From Candidatus Hermodarchaeota archaeon (lineage in GTDB: Archaea; Asgardarchaeota; Hermodarchaeia; Hermodarchaeales; Hermodarchaeaceae): a DNA stretch of 5,749 bases. The notes beneath the pieces were generated by a model. It made no database searches, was not told the DNA's origin, and saw only the letters and a list, made by a program, of their open reading frames with translations. Positions 1 through 5,749 of the stretch are shown here, one piece after another. Position numbers and translations under genes: made by a program. The stretch lies in assembly GCA_016840595.1 (NCBI GenBank), contig JAEOSA010000131.1, positions 1-5,749 of the forward strand, given 5' to 3'. Each line of letters opens with the position of its first letter. Within the stretch, counting starts at the first letter, position 1.

Positions 1-1
1 T

Positions 2-208
2 GGGTTCTTTTCATTTTTGGTTAGTGTGGTATGGCTGATAATTGTGTGGATCACCGGAAGGTGGACCCTCCCCTTTAATGCATGGACATTCAATGACTTC
101 GTATATACGTGGTTTATCGCATTTCTCTGGATTCTAGTGCCTGCCCTCATTGCCGGGACAATATTCCTAATCTGGTGGTTGCGAAAAGAGCCAAAAGAAG
201 AATCCTAA
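2..208 (+). CDS. Small membrane protein, 3' part (5' end outside window)
   Basis: The reading frame is open from the window edge to a TAA at 206-208, so this is the C-terminal 68 residues of a protein that probably begins upstream. A TTG at 17 is a possible start, but it has no ribosome binding site and would begin inside a hydrophobic segment, so I treat the gene as 5' partial. Two membrane segments are visible. The first is rich in V, I and W (VWLIIVWI) and ends at TGRW. The second runs from about YTWFIAFLW through ALIAGTIFLIWWL. A short charged tail (RKEPKEES) follows and is probably cytoplasmic by the positive-inside rule. The roughly 20-residue loop between the helices is aromatic-rich. 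I do not recognise the family, and two helices are too little to assign a function. The stop codon lies inside a hairpin that probably terminates the transcript. Confidence 0.6.
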   Translation, partial: GFFSFLVSVVWLIIVWITGRWTLPFNAWTFNDFVYTWFIAFLWILVPALIAGTIFLIWWLRKEPKEES

Positions 209-244
209 AATTCTCTCCCTTTAGGATTCCTTTTTTCTTTTTTT
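200..244 (+). terminator. Stem-loop plus T-tract terminator overlapping the stop codon
   Basis: A perfect 10-bp inverted repeat (GAATCCTAAA at 200-209 and TTTAGGATTC at 220-229) encloses a 10-nt loop. It is followed by T6-C-T7 at 231-244. The TAA stop of the upstream membrane protein gene lies in the left arm. The arrangement looks like an intrinsic terminator. In archaea the T-tract alone is usually the main signal, so the hairpin may add termination efficiency or protect the 3' end. Confidence 0.7.
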
Positions 245-287
245 GAAATCTAACCTTAATTTTGGATTTAGCATAAGGGAAGTTGAA

Positions 288-309
288 GTATAACTGCGAA
301 TAGTTACAC
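288..309 (-). terminator. Possible weak hairpin downstream of hppA
   Basis: The inverted repeat TAACT (291-295) / AGTTA (302-306) can be extended by two outer pairs past one mismatch, and it encloses a 6-nt loop. It starts a few bases past the hppA stop on the minus strand. What follows on that strand is pyrimidine-rich but has no real T-run. It may be a transcript end for hppA, but it is short and AT-rich and could be chance. Confidence 0.25.
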
Positions 310-314
310 TGGTA

Positions 315-2627
315 CTAATCTCGACTTTCCCATGCAGCCAAGGGAGGGATGGATCGACGACTTCGTCTGAATGCCCAGATCAGTAGTGCAACGAGGATTA
401 GGACAACTACGGCGATCATGCCGGTCCATAGCAACCAATCAAGAGTTGGTGGCCACATGGATGGAAGATTGAATCGGTAAATTAGTAGAATTGGTGCTAC
501 AATCAGGGCAATCAGGTTTACAACTTTAATCATTGGATTCAAGGCGGGACCAGCTGTATCTTTCAAGGGATCACCAATCGTGTCCCCGCATACGGCTGCC
601 TTGTGTCGTTCTGAACCTTTTCCGGTACCAGCAGCGATATCACAGAATTCATCCTCAATGGTTTTCTTCGCATTATCCCATGCCCCGCCTGCCACTGACA
701 TATAGACAGCGAGGAGTAAGCCGGATGCAATAAGCCCTGCTAGGAAGCCACCCAATGCTTCAATCTGTAAGAGAAATCCGATTACAATTGGTGTGATTAC
801 AGCTAGAACGGTCAAACTGATGAGTTCTTTTTGTGCTGCAGCGGTCGTAATTTCTACTACACGATCATAATGTGGTTTCACTTTGCCTTCCATTACACCA
901 GGAATCTTGAACTGTTCTCGGACTTCATCAATAATCTGTGACGAAGCACGACTGACCGCCCGAATCGCCAATGCCGAGAACAACCAAGGCAACGCAGCTC
1001 CGATCAATAATCCTCCTAAGACAACGGGATTGTTGATTTGAATTCCAAATTCCAACGGGTTCGGAATCACCCAATAAGTTGCCATTCGACTCACATCTAC
1101 GACGAAACTATAGAATAGGGCACTTGCTGCAATCACCGCAGAAGCAATGGCGATGTTCTTAGTAATCGCTTTCATTGTGTTCCCCACGGCATCAAGATCT
1201 GCGAGGACCTTTCGAGAAGCCTCAGGCATATCGGCCAATTCGGCAATCCCCTGCGCGTTATCAGCAATCGGACCATAACTATCCATTGCCACATTATTTC
1301 CAGTGTGTGAGAGCATGCCAATCCCGATTAGCGCAATTCCATAGAGTACAAACCCGGGTGCAATGATGAATGCCAGAATGAAAGTAGCGACGATGACAAC
1401 GGTGATCCACACAGCCGCTTCATAACCGGTGCTAATGCCACTAAGAACAATAGTCGCAGGTCCACCATGAGATTGTTCAACGATTTCTTCGACAGGTCGA
1501 TGGCGATGACTAGTAAAGTAATTTGTGAGAGGATTGAAGCTCACGGCGAGCATGACACCCACTCCGACGAGGATGCCGAGTCGGATATCACCTGTATAAA
1601 TCCAAGCATAGACGGTTGAAACGATAATCGTGAAAGCACTGCTGACTTCGTAACTATAGAACATGGCTTTTTCTGCCTTTTCGGTGCGCCAGACCGCAAC
1701 CATGAAGGTTCCAATAATGCTGCTGATAACGCCAACACCACGAACGACAAGGGGGAAGATGATCCAGAAGATATGGCCAGTAATGGCATACAGAGCAACG
1801 CCTAGAATAAGTGTTGAAACAATCGTGACCTCATAAGACTCAAAGATATCGGCTGCCATTCCAGCGCAGTCACCGACATTGTCACCAACAAGATCTGCAA
1901 TGACAGCGGCGTTGCGAGGATCGTCTTCGGGAAGCCCTGCTTCAACTTTTCCAACAAGGTCAGCACCTACATCAGCAGCTTTAGTATAAATGCCACCACC
2001 AATACGCATGAAGAGTGCAAGAAGCGTCCCACCCAACCCAAAGCCCAGAAGGGCGTCAGGAGCGCTGATACCGAAGGCAACGAATATCATAGTACCGCCA
2101 AGGAGCCCAAGACCATCAGTGAGCATACCGGTGAAAGTTCCGCCATGGTAAGCAATTTTCAAGGCTTCACGATAGCTGCGCCCAGAGGCAGATGCAACGC
2201 GAACATTGGATTCTATAGCTATTCGCATTCCAAGTTGTCCCACAGCGAGAGAAAAGAGAGCACCCATAATAAACGCGACAGCTCGTCCGGAGGCAATAAT
2301 GAGAGATGTATTATAGAAGACCGGGGGAAAGACTTCAACGGCTTCCTCAGTTGGAGGAATGATGTACACGGAGAAGAAGAGAATAAAGGTAAGAAGAACT
2401 ATGATTGGAATGATGGTTCGGAGTTGCCTGCGGAGATAGGCGTTGGAACCTTCCTTCACTGCCGTCCACACTTCTTGCATCTTCTTGGTGCCTTTATCAT
2501 GTTTAAGGACATCACGCCGAAGCCACAAAGCGTAAATGAAGCTGATGATGGCAGCGATGATAACAAAATAGATCATGAGCTGCTCGATGAAAGAGAGGCT
2601 GAGGAACGTGGAGAAGAATCCAGTCAT
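315..2627 (-). CDS. hppA: Membrane-bound ion-pumping pyrophosphatase, K+-independent H+-pump type
   Basis: This integral membrane enzyme of 770 residues hydrolyses pyrophosphate to phosphate and uses the energy to pump ions out of the cytoplasm. Family motifs are intact. DVGADLVGKVE (219-229) and GDNVGDCAGMAAD (248-260) carry the Asp/Lys residues that bind Mg-PPi. GNNVAMDSYGPIADN lies at 443-457, GGAWDNAKK at 647-655, and GDTIGDPLKDT with GPALNPMIK at 681-701. Many hydrophobic helices are present, consistent with the family's roughly 16. GNTMKAIT (482-489) has Lys486 and Thr489 where K+-dependent enzymes carry Ala and Gly. In this family that marks the K+-independent enzymes, all known examples of which pump H+. 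Glu263 in FESYE is the likely gate glutamate. The length is greater than that of many prokaryotic homologues. The ATG at 2627 is supported by GGTGAT three bases upstream and by in-frame stops further up. A TATA-like box lies at 2683-2690. The gene stands alone, divergent from the small exported-protein gene. Confidence 0.97.
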   Translation of the reverse strand: MTGFFSTFLSLSFIEQLMIYFVIIAAIISFIYALWLRRDVLKHDKGTKKMQEVWTAVKEGSNAYLRRQLRTIIPIIVLLTFILFFSVYIIPPTEEAVEVFPPVFYNTSLIIASGRAVAFIMGALFSLAVGQLGMRIAIESNVRVASASGRSYREALKIAYHGGTFTGMLTDGLGLLGGTMIFVAFGISAPDALLGFGLGGTLLALFMRIGGGIYTKAADVGADLVGKVEAGLPEDDPRNAAVIADLVGDNVGDCAGMAADIFESYEVTIVSTLILGVALYAITGHIFWIIFPLVVRGVGVISSIIGTFMVAVWRTEKAEKAMFYSYEVSSAFTIIVSTVYAWIYTGDIRLGILVGVGVMLAVSFNPLTNYFTSHRHRPVEEIVEQSHGGPATIVLSGISTGYEAAVWITVVIVATFILAFIIAPGFVLYGIALIGIGMLSHTGNNVAMDSYGPIADNAQGIAELADMPEASRKVLADLDAVGNTMKAITKNIAIASAVIAASALFYSFVVDVSRMATYWVIPNPLEFGIQINNPVVLGGLLIGAALPWLFSALAIRAVSRASSQIIDEVREQFKIPGVMEGKVKPHYDRVVEITTAAAQKELISLTVLAVITPIVIGFLLQIEALGGFLAGLIASGLLLAVYMSVAGGAWDNAKKTIEDEFCDIAAGTGKGSERHKAAVCGDTIGDPLKDTAGPALNPMIKVVNLIALIVAPILLIYRFNLPSMWPPTLDWLLWTGMIAVVVLILVALLIWAFRRSRRSIPPLAAWESRD

Positions 2628-2630
2628 GTA

Positions 2631-2636
2631 ATCACC
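2631..2636 (-). promoter_or_regulatory. Ribosome binding site of hppA
   Basis: On the minus strand GGTGAT lies three bases before the ATG. It is complementary to the archaeal 16S rRNA 3' end (ATCACC), and its core GGTG is five bases from the start. Together with the in-frame TGA TGA further upstream, it fixes the hppA start. Confidence 0.65.
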
Positions 2637-2682
2637 GTTGAAATTCGTGTTTTTCAGAGCTCATCATAACGAGTTCTTTTAT

Positions 2683-2690
2683 CTTATATA
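2683..2690 (-). promoter_or_regulatory. TATA box of the hppA promoter
   Basis: TATATAAG reads on the minus strand 56-63 bases upstream of the hppA ATG. An archaeal TATA box places transcription start about 25 bases downstream, near 2660, leaving a leader of roughly 30 nt that contains the GGTGAT ribosome binding site. I see no strong purine-rich BRE directly upstream. This is inferred from sequence and spacing only. Confidence 0.55.
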
Positions 2691-2807
2691 CTGATTCCGT
2701 GTTCAAGAAAGAAGTCTCTGCTATCAATCCTTCGATTATACAAACGACTGTAACGCATATGAAAAACACCTACCTTCGAAAGTTGAAAGAAAATTCCTCA
2801 AAAACAA

Positions 2808-2817
2808 GCTATATAGC
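2808..2817 (+). promoter_or_regulatory. Palindromic TATA-like box for the small exported-protein gene
   Basis: The perfect 10-bp palindrome GCTATATAGC is preceded by an A-rich stretch (AAAACAA) that could serve as a BRE. A TATA box here predicts transcription start near 2838-2842 and a leader of about 25 nt before the GTG at 2865, containing the GGAGG. Because it is symmetric, it could in principle also be read on the other strand, but the better-placed hppA box is at 2683-2690. Confidence 0.5.
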
Positions 2818-2851
2818 CGTCTAAGAAAGTTAGTAAATACACATTACAGAT

Positions 2852-2858
2852 GGAGGGA
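2852..2858 (+). promoter_or_regulatory. Strong Shine-Dalgarno that decides a GTG start
   Basis: GGAGGGA lies six bases before a GTG at 2865. It overlaps the ATG at 2850, which would be the longest-ORF start but has no ribosome binding site of its own. The motif therefore favours initiation at the GTG. Confidence 0.7.
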
Positions 2859-2864
2859 GCCAGT

Positions 2865-3311
2865 GTGTTCAGGAAGAGCTTGGTAAAAATCCTATTGCTT
2901 CTTGCTTTAGCATTAGTCCCTATAACAGCTCTAATAAATGCACAATTGCTTGGAATTATCTGGACACCTGCACTAGGAGGAGTATCCTGTGTCAGTGCAC
3001 CGTTCGGACCAAATGAAAACCAATCCTATTCGGTGATATTTCATTCAATAAATTTTACTTTCCTTGGTTCCACCTATGATTATGGTGAGCTCAGAGATTT
3101 ACCTAGAACAGCTCATTTCTTGATTACTTTTGGCGATGGGCAGAAGGAAAATTTGACTTTGCACTATAATGGTTTTATTGGTATTGTTAGATTCTTTATC
3201 AATTACCATTGGAACGTTACAAATCATGTCTCTCCCCGAGCAGGTGTGATAACGGGAAATAGCGAGGTTCTTTTCAATGGCTGGCAATTCCTAGTTATCC
3301 CAGAAAACTAG
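2865..3311 (+). CDS. Small exported protein of unknown family
   Basis: I do not recognise this family. I place the start at GTG 2865, giving 148 residues, because GGAGGGA sits at the right distance and the protein then begins MFRKSLVK followed by a leucine-rich hydrophobic core. That is a classical signal peptide or N-terminal anchor. Cleavage is plausible near ALINA-Q, around residues 25-27. The longer form from ATG 2850 would add five residues (MEGAS). The mature part has four N-glycosylation sequons (NQS, NFT, NLT, NVT), a single cysteine, many aromatic and beta-prone residues, and no C-terminal anchor, all consistent with a small extracytoplasmic beta-domain. The string ITFGDGQ resembles the FGDG core of PKD/immunoglobulin-like domains, but the rest does not match well enough to claim that fold. 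A TATA-like box lies about 50 bases upstream. The oxidase gene follows on the same strand, so co-transcription is possible. Confidence 0.7.
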   Translation: MFRKSLVKILLLLALALVPITALINAQLLGIIWTPALGGVSCVSAPFGPNENQSYSVIFHSINFTFLGSTYDYGELRDLPRTAHFLITFGDGQKENLTLHYNGFIGIVRFFINYHWNVTNHVSPRAGVITGNSEVLFNGWQFLVIPEN

Positions 3312-3401
3312 TAATTGTGTCTTATTGAGGAATTTAACCGTAAGTAACGCTTATGTACTGGCGCTCATACCTTTGACGGCAACAATTCATGCCTTGTTGT
3401 C

Positions 3402-3406
3402 GGAGG
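3402..3406 (+). promoter_or_regulatory. Shine-Dalgarno supporting a TTG start for the oxidase
   Basis: GGAGG lies eight bases before a TTG at 3415. The upstream in-frame TTG at 3325 has no comparable motif. This is the main reason for preferring the shorter oxidase. Confidence 0.5.
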
Positions 3407-3414
3407 CGTCCAAT

Positions 3415-4869
3415 TTGCCTGGTAACATTGAGAAATTCGTTGAAGAAGCCACGAAAGCTGTCGGTTCTGAACACATCACGACCAATCTTGCAATGCGACA
3501 CAGCTACATGGCCCGGTCAGTGATGGGCATTCGAGCCGGTGTCGCTGAAGCGATTGTTAAACCTGCTAACCGCGATGAAACCCAAACCATTGTCAATTTG
3601 TGTAACAAATACAAGATTCCCATTAGCCCGTATTCGGGGGGATTAAGTGGCGGGTATGCTCAGCCCCTCAAACCGGAGGGCATTATCCTTGACATGGTTC
3701 GGTTGAACAATATCATCGAAGTTGATGAAGATGCCCGCTATGTCGTCGTAGAACCAGGCGTAACAGCGGGACAAGTATGGACATATTTTCGCAAACACCA
3801 CCCTGAATGGGCACCCCCTGTACCAGACGGTGCACCACCCCGGGCCACCCTAATCGGAGATGCATTAGAACGCGGTTTCAGCTTAGTTACAAGCAAATAT
3901 GGGCCTCAAGGTCGATTTATCAATGGACTCGAAGTTATTCTGCCACGTGGAGACATCATCTATACGGGTAGCTGGGCTTTGAAAGGCTTCAAACCCTATT
4001 ATCCTTGGGGTCCGGGACCAGATTTCACCGGACTCTTCCTTGGTGCACAAGGCACCATGGGCATCATCACCAAAGCCGCCATTCGCATCATCCCTCATCC
4101 ACCTTACATTGATCTGGTCGCCTATGACTACGATAATCCAGAAGAGATGCAAAATCACTCCATGGCTGTGCTCAAAAAAGAAGTTGGAGTAATGGTGCAA
4201 GGCGGCAATTGGTGGCTGGTCCCCAGCCGTAAAGATGAACGCGAAGTGCCCAAAACCATAGAAGAATGGCGTGAAAAGAAATACTACATCCCTGAATGGC
4301 TGATGAACTACGAACTCTGGGCCCACACCGAAAAGGAAATGCAAAGCCAGATGGACATCATCGAAGAAGAAGCCAAGAAAATCGTGGACGCTGGGGGGAA
4401 AGCCAAACCCATGGAACTCCACCCCCGTGCCAAAGCCGTCCGGCTCACCAAACCCAACCTCATCGCTGTGCCCTACGCCATGCACCGCGCTGGTTTCGTC
4501 TTCATCACTTGGTACTGCCCCTGGAAGGATTGTGCTGAAATTTCACGTGTCTCAGTTGAGACCATGGAGAAATTTGACATACCACCAGTTCAATGGGTAG
4601 CCAGTATCGAACAGGGTCGTCAGTGCATCTCGATGCCCATTATCACCTTTGATAGTCGAACCGAGAAGGGCTATGAGCAAGCCGAAGCTTGGGACAAACA
4701 CTTCACAAAGATTGCTCACAAAAAAGGTTGGATGAATTATCGTCCAAACGCGTTCATTCATTGGCCTGCTATGCGTCCTTTGATGCCAGAATATGTGATG
4801 ATGCTCAAAGAACTCAAAGAGCTCTGGGACCCGAACGGCATCATGCATCCCGGACGGCTAGAAGTCTAG
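3415..4869 (+). CDS. FAD-linked oxidase/dehydrogenase, VAO/4-cresol dehydrogenase type
   Basis: This is a flavoprotein of the vanillyl-alcohol oxidase/PCMH superfamily, predicted to oxidise a small alcohol, phenol or hydroxy acid in the cytoplasm. The substrate is unknown. From TTG 3415 it has 484 residues, close to the family norm. The FAD-binding domain spans roughly residues 45-230. It includes PYSGGLSGG (72-80), which contacts the pyrophosphate of FAD, then VVVEPGVTAGQVW (110-122), GDALERGF (148-155), GLEVILPRGD (171-180), and the glycine-rich DFTGLFLGAQGTMGIITKA starting at 203. GDALERGF resembles the GNALERG segment of 4-cresol dehydrogenase and vanillyl-alcohol oxidase. The C-terminal substrate domain ends in WDPNGIMHPGR (471-481), the usual family ending. 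I cannot say whether FAD is covalently bound. A longer reading from TTG 3325 adds 30 residues with a hydrophobic stretch (VLALIPLTATIHALL). It lacks a ribosome binding site and the family does not need it. Part of the gene is unusually rich in C-ending codons. Confidence 0.88.
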   Translation: MPGNIEKFVEEATKAVGSEHITTNLAMRHSYMARSVMGIRAGVAEAIVKPANRDETQTIVNLCNKYKIPISPYSGGLSGGYAQPLKPEGIILDMVRLNNIIEVDEDARYVVVEPGVTAGQVWTYFRKHHPEWAPPVPDGAPPRATLIGDALERGFSLVTSKYGPQGRFINGLEVILPRGDIIYTGSWALKGFKPYYPWGPGPDFTGLFLGAQGTMGIITKAAIRIIPHPPYIDLVAYDYDNPEEMQNHSMAVLKKEVGVMVQGGNWWLVPSRKDEREVPKTIEEWREKKYYIPEWLMNYELWAHTEKEMQSQMDIIEEEAKKIVDAGGKAKPMELHPRAKAVRLTKPNLIAVPYAMHRAGFVFITWYCPWKDCAEISRVSVETMEKFDIPPVQWVASIEQGRQCISMPIITFDSRTEKGYEQAEAWDKHFTKIAHKKGWMNYRPNAFIHWPAMRPLMPEYVMMLKELKELWDPNGIMHPGRLEV

Positions 4870-4914
4870 CCATTATTGCGAATTACACGTTGGCTATTTT
4901 GATTTTGTTTGGTT
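4867..4914 (+). terminator. Stem-loop plus T-rich terminator at the oxidase stop codon
   Basis: The perfect 6-bp inverted repeat TAGCCA (4867-4872) / TGGCTA (4891-4896) begins with the TAG stop itself. It is followed by T-rich sequence (TTTTGATTTTGTTTGGTT, 4897-4914). The 18-nt loop is long, so the T-tract is probably the stronger part of the signal. It fills the 45-bp gap between two convergent genes and would keep oxidase transcription from running into the surface-protein gene. Confidence 0.5.
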
Positions 4915-5749
4915 CTAGCTCCGCTTACGGTAGAAGTACACTGCGACAATCACGACAATAACAGCTACGCTAGCACCCACTATGATTAATACCGAATCAG
5001 GGGGAGGAGGACCATTTCCTCCATCTTCTCTATCAGGTTCATCGGGGATTCGAGCAACCCACATGTCACCAGCCACAGCCCCAAAGCTGTTTGCCATGCC
5101 GACTGTAACGAAAGCCCCGTCACTCGTAATTATTCCTGCCCAGAATTGATCAAAGTAGTTACCGCCATAGGTTGAATTCCACAGCGCAGTGCCATTCGCA
5201 GCTGTCCGGACAATCCAGCCATCTGAAATGAAAGAATTGCGGTAGTTCAGAGAGAAAATGGCAAAGCCCCCGTCGCTACATTCTGCAAACTCGAATGCGG
5301 CTTCAATGTCAGCGTCCCCATAAGTCTGATTCCATAGGTGTTGACCGTTTGCATCAACTCGAAGCAAAAACACATCTAATGTATGTTCTGTATTATTTCC
5401 TGTAGCTCCAATTATTGCAAAATCACCGTTCTGACACTCCACCACATAGGTCGCTGTGTGTAAAGTCCCGTAGGTTTGATTCCATAAGTGATTGCCATCA
5501 GCATCCACCCGAACCACCCAACAGCCAACATCCTTTTTGAATGCTTCAGGATCAGCAGCGTAACTAAAATTACCAGCCCATCCCGTCATGAGGAAGCCAC
5601 CAGTGCTCACTTCGATGACATTGTAACACATTTCTCCCCAAGTGGGATTTCCATAGGTATAGTTCCACAGATGATTTCCATCCGCATCTGTGCGAATCAA
5701 CCAACCCTCAATGTATCTGAGGGTCTTATTCTCAGTCCAGCCCCCGGAG
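4915..5749 (-). CDS. Surface-anchored repeat glycoprotein, C-terminal part (5' end outside window)
   Basis: The frame is open to the right edge, so only the last 277 residues are visible. Four repeat units of about 50-60 residues each combine a strand such as GWIVR or VFLLR, a motif close to DADGNHLWNQTYG, and a segment like DGGFAIxG. This periodicity suggests a beta-propeller or similar solenoid built from short beta-sheets. A fifth unit is degenerate (DMWVARIPDEP). A linker rich in acidic residues, Gly and Pro (EPDREDGGNGPPPP) leads to one C-terminal membrane helix (SVLIIVGASVAVIVVIVAVY) and a basic tail, YRKRS. The protein is therefore anchored in the membrane and exposed outside. Eight N-glycosylation sequons are visible, four of them in the repeat motif itself. 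A signal peptide is expected upstream of the window. The family is common in uncultured archaea and its function is unknown; adhesion or ligand binding is only a guess. Its stop faces that of the oxidase. Confidence 0.85.
   Translation of the reverse strand, partial: SGGWTENKTLRYIEGWLIRTDADGNHLWNYTYGNPTWGEMCYNVIEVSTGGFLMTGWAGNFSYAADPEAFKKDVGCWVVRVDADGNHLWNQTYGTLHTATYVVECQNGDFAIIGATGNNTEHTLDVFLLRVDANGQHLWNQTYGDADIEAAFEFAECSDGGFAIFSLNYRNSFISDGWIVRTAANGTALWNSTYGGNYFDQFWAGIITSDGAFVTVGMANSFGAVAGDMWVARIPDEPDREDGGNGPPPPDSVLIIVGASVAVIVVIVAVYFYRKRS
5164..5688 (-). repeat. Four protein-coding repeats with the LWNxTYG motif
   Basis: Units of 13 codons lie at 5650-5688, 5467-5505, 5317-5355 and 5164-5202. 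They encode DADGNHLWNYTYG, DADGNHLWNQTYG, DANGQHLWNQTYG and AANGTALWNSTYG. Motif-to-motif distances are 61, 50 and 51 codons. DNA similarity is clear but imperfect, so these are diverged protein repeats and not recent tandem duplications. Conservation decays toward the C-terminus. Confidence 0.85.

Larger units (their letters stand above)
2637..2851. other. Divergent intergenic region
   Basis: This stretch separates hppA (-) from the small exported-protein gene (+). It is AT-rich and holds the two TATA-like boxes listed separately. Between them (about 2691-2807) I see no RNA gene, no further inverted repeat of note and no supported small gene. Confidence 0.6.

Noticed and set aside
2145..2669. 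Open frame of 174 codons on the plus strand opposite the start of hppA
   Set aside because: It is antisense to strongly conserved HppA sequence, has no ribosome binding site, and has a low-complexity hydrophilic translation typical of an antisense shadow.
2759..2824. 21-codon ATG frame upstream of the small exported-protein gene
   Set aside because: It has no ribosome binding site and runs through the TATA-like box, so it would lie mostly outside the predicted transcript.
3312..3401. Separate promoter for the oxidase (TTATGTAC near 3351 as a weak TATA box)
   Set aside because: The match to a TATA box is poor and there is no BRE. Co-transcription with the upstream gene explains the layout equally well.
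3883..4485. Open frame of 200 codons on the minus strand inside the oxidase gene
   Set aside because: Its Phe/His/Gly-rich translation is the mirror of Lys/Glu/Pro/His codons in the oxidase. The stop-free stretch follows from the C-ending codon bias there.
4689..4961. 90-codon plus-strand frame across the convergent gene ends
   Set aside because: It overlaps the conserved C-terminus of the oxidase in another frame, runs through the terminator and into the antisense of the surface protein, and has no ribosome binding site.
1..5749. RNA genes, CRISPR arrays, insertion sequences, phage or defence genes
   Set aside because: I looked on both strands and saw no tRNA-like cloverleaf, regularly spaced direct repeats, transposase motifs or terminal inverted repeats.

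Overview
The window looks archaeal. Upstream of two genes there are TATA-like boxes at spacings normal for archaeal promoters. Shine-Dalgarno sequences match the 3' end of archaeal 16S rRNA (GGTGAT, GGAGG), and GTG and TTG starts appear to be used. Two proteins are N-glycosylation-sequon-rich exported proteins, one of them a surface repeat protein with LWNxTYG motifs, an acidic/proline linker and a C-terminal membrane anchor. This protein style is common in uncultured archaea. An Asgard lineage such as Thorarchaeota is my best guess, but it is an inference from style and not proven by any marker gene.

Layout from left to right: (1) the 3' end of a small two-helix membrane protein gene (+), cut by the window edge and ending in a stem-loop plus T-tract that contains its stop codon; (2) a complete membrane-bound pyrophosphatase gene, hppA (-), which carries the K+-independent, H+-pumping signature GNTxKAxT; (3) a divergent intergenic region of about 240 bp with one TATA-like box facing each way; (4) a small exported protein of unknown family (+), whose start is best placed at a GTG behind a strong GGAGG; (5) a VAO/4-cresol-dehydrogenase-type FAD-linked oxidase gene (+), with an uncertain start and a second stem-loop/T-rich terminator that again overlaps the stop codon; (6) convergent with it, the 3' part of a large surface-anchored repeat protein gene (-), open at the right edge.

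The genes do not form one obvious pathway. HppA conserves energy from the pyrophosphate released in biosynthesis by pumping ions across the membrane. The oxidase would act on a small alcohol, phenol or hydroxy acid. The two exported proteins belong to the cell surface. The small exported protein and the oxidase lie 13 to 103 bp apart on the same strand, depending on the oxidase start, and could share a transcript. The rest is separate transcription units. I see no RNA gene, CRISPR array, insertion sequence, prophage or defence system, and no convincing previously undescribed system. The most useful points are the two stop-codon-overlapping terminator hairpins, the start-site corrections, the conserved glycosylation site inside each surface-protein repeat, and an internal shift of codon usage in the oxidase gene.
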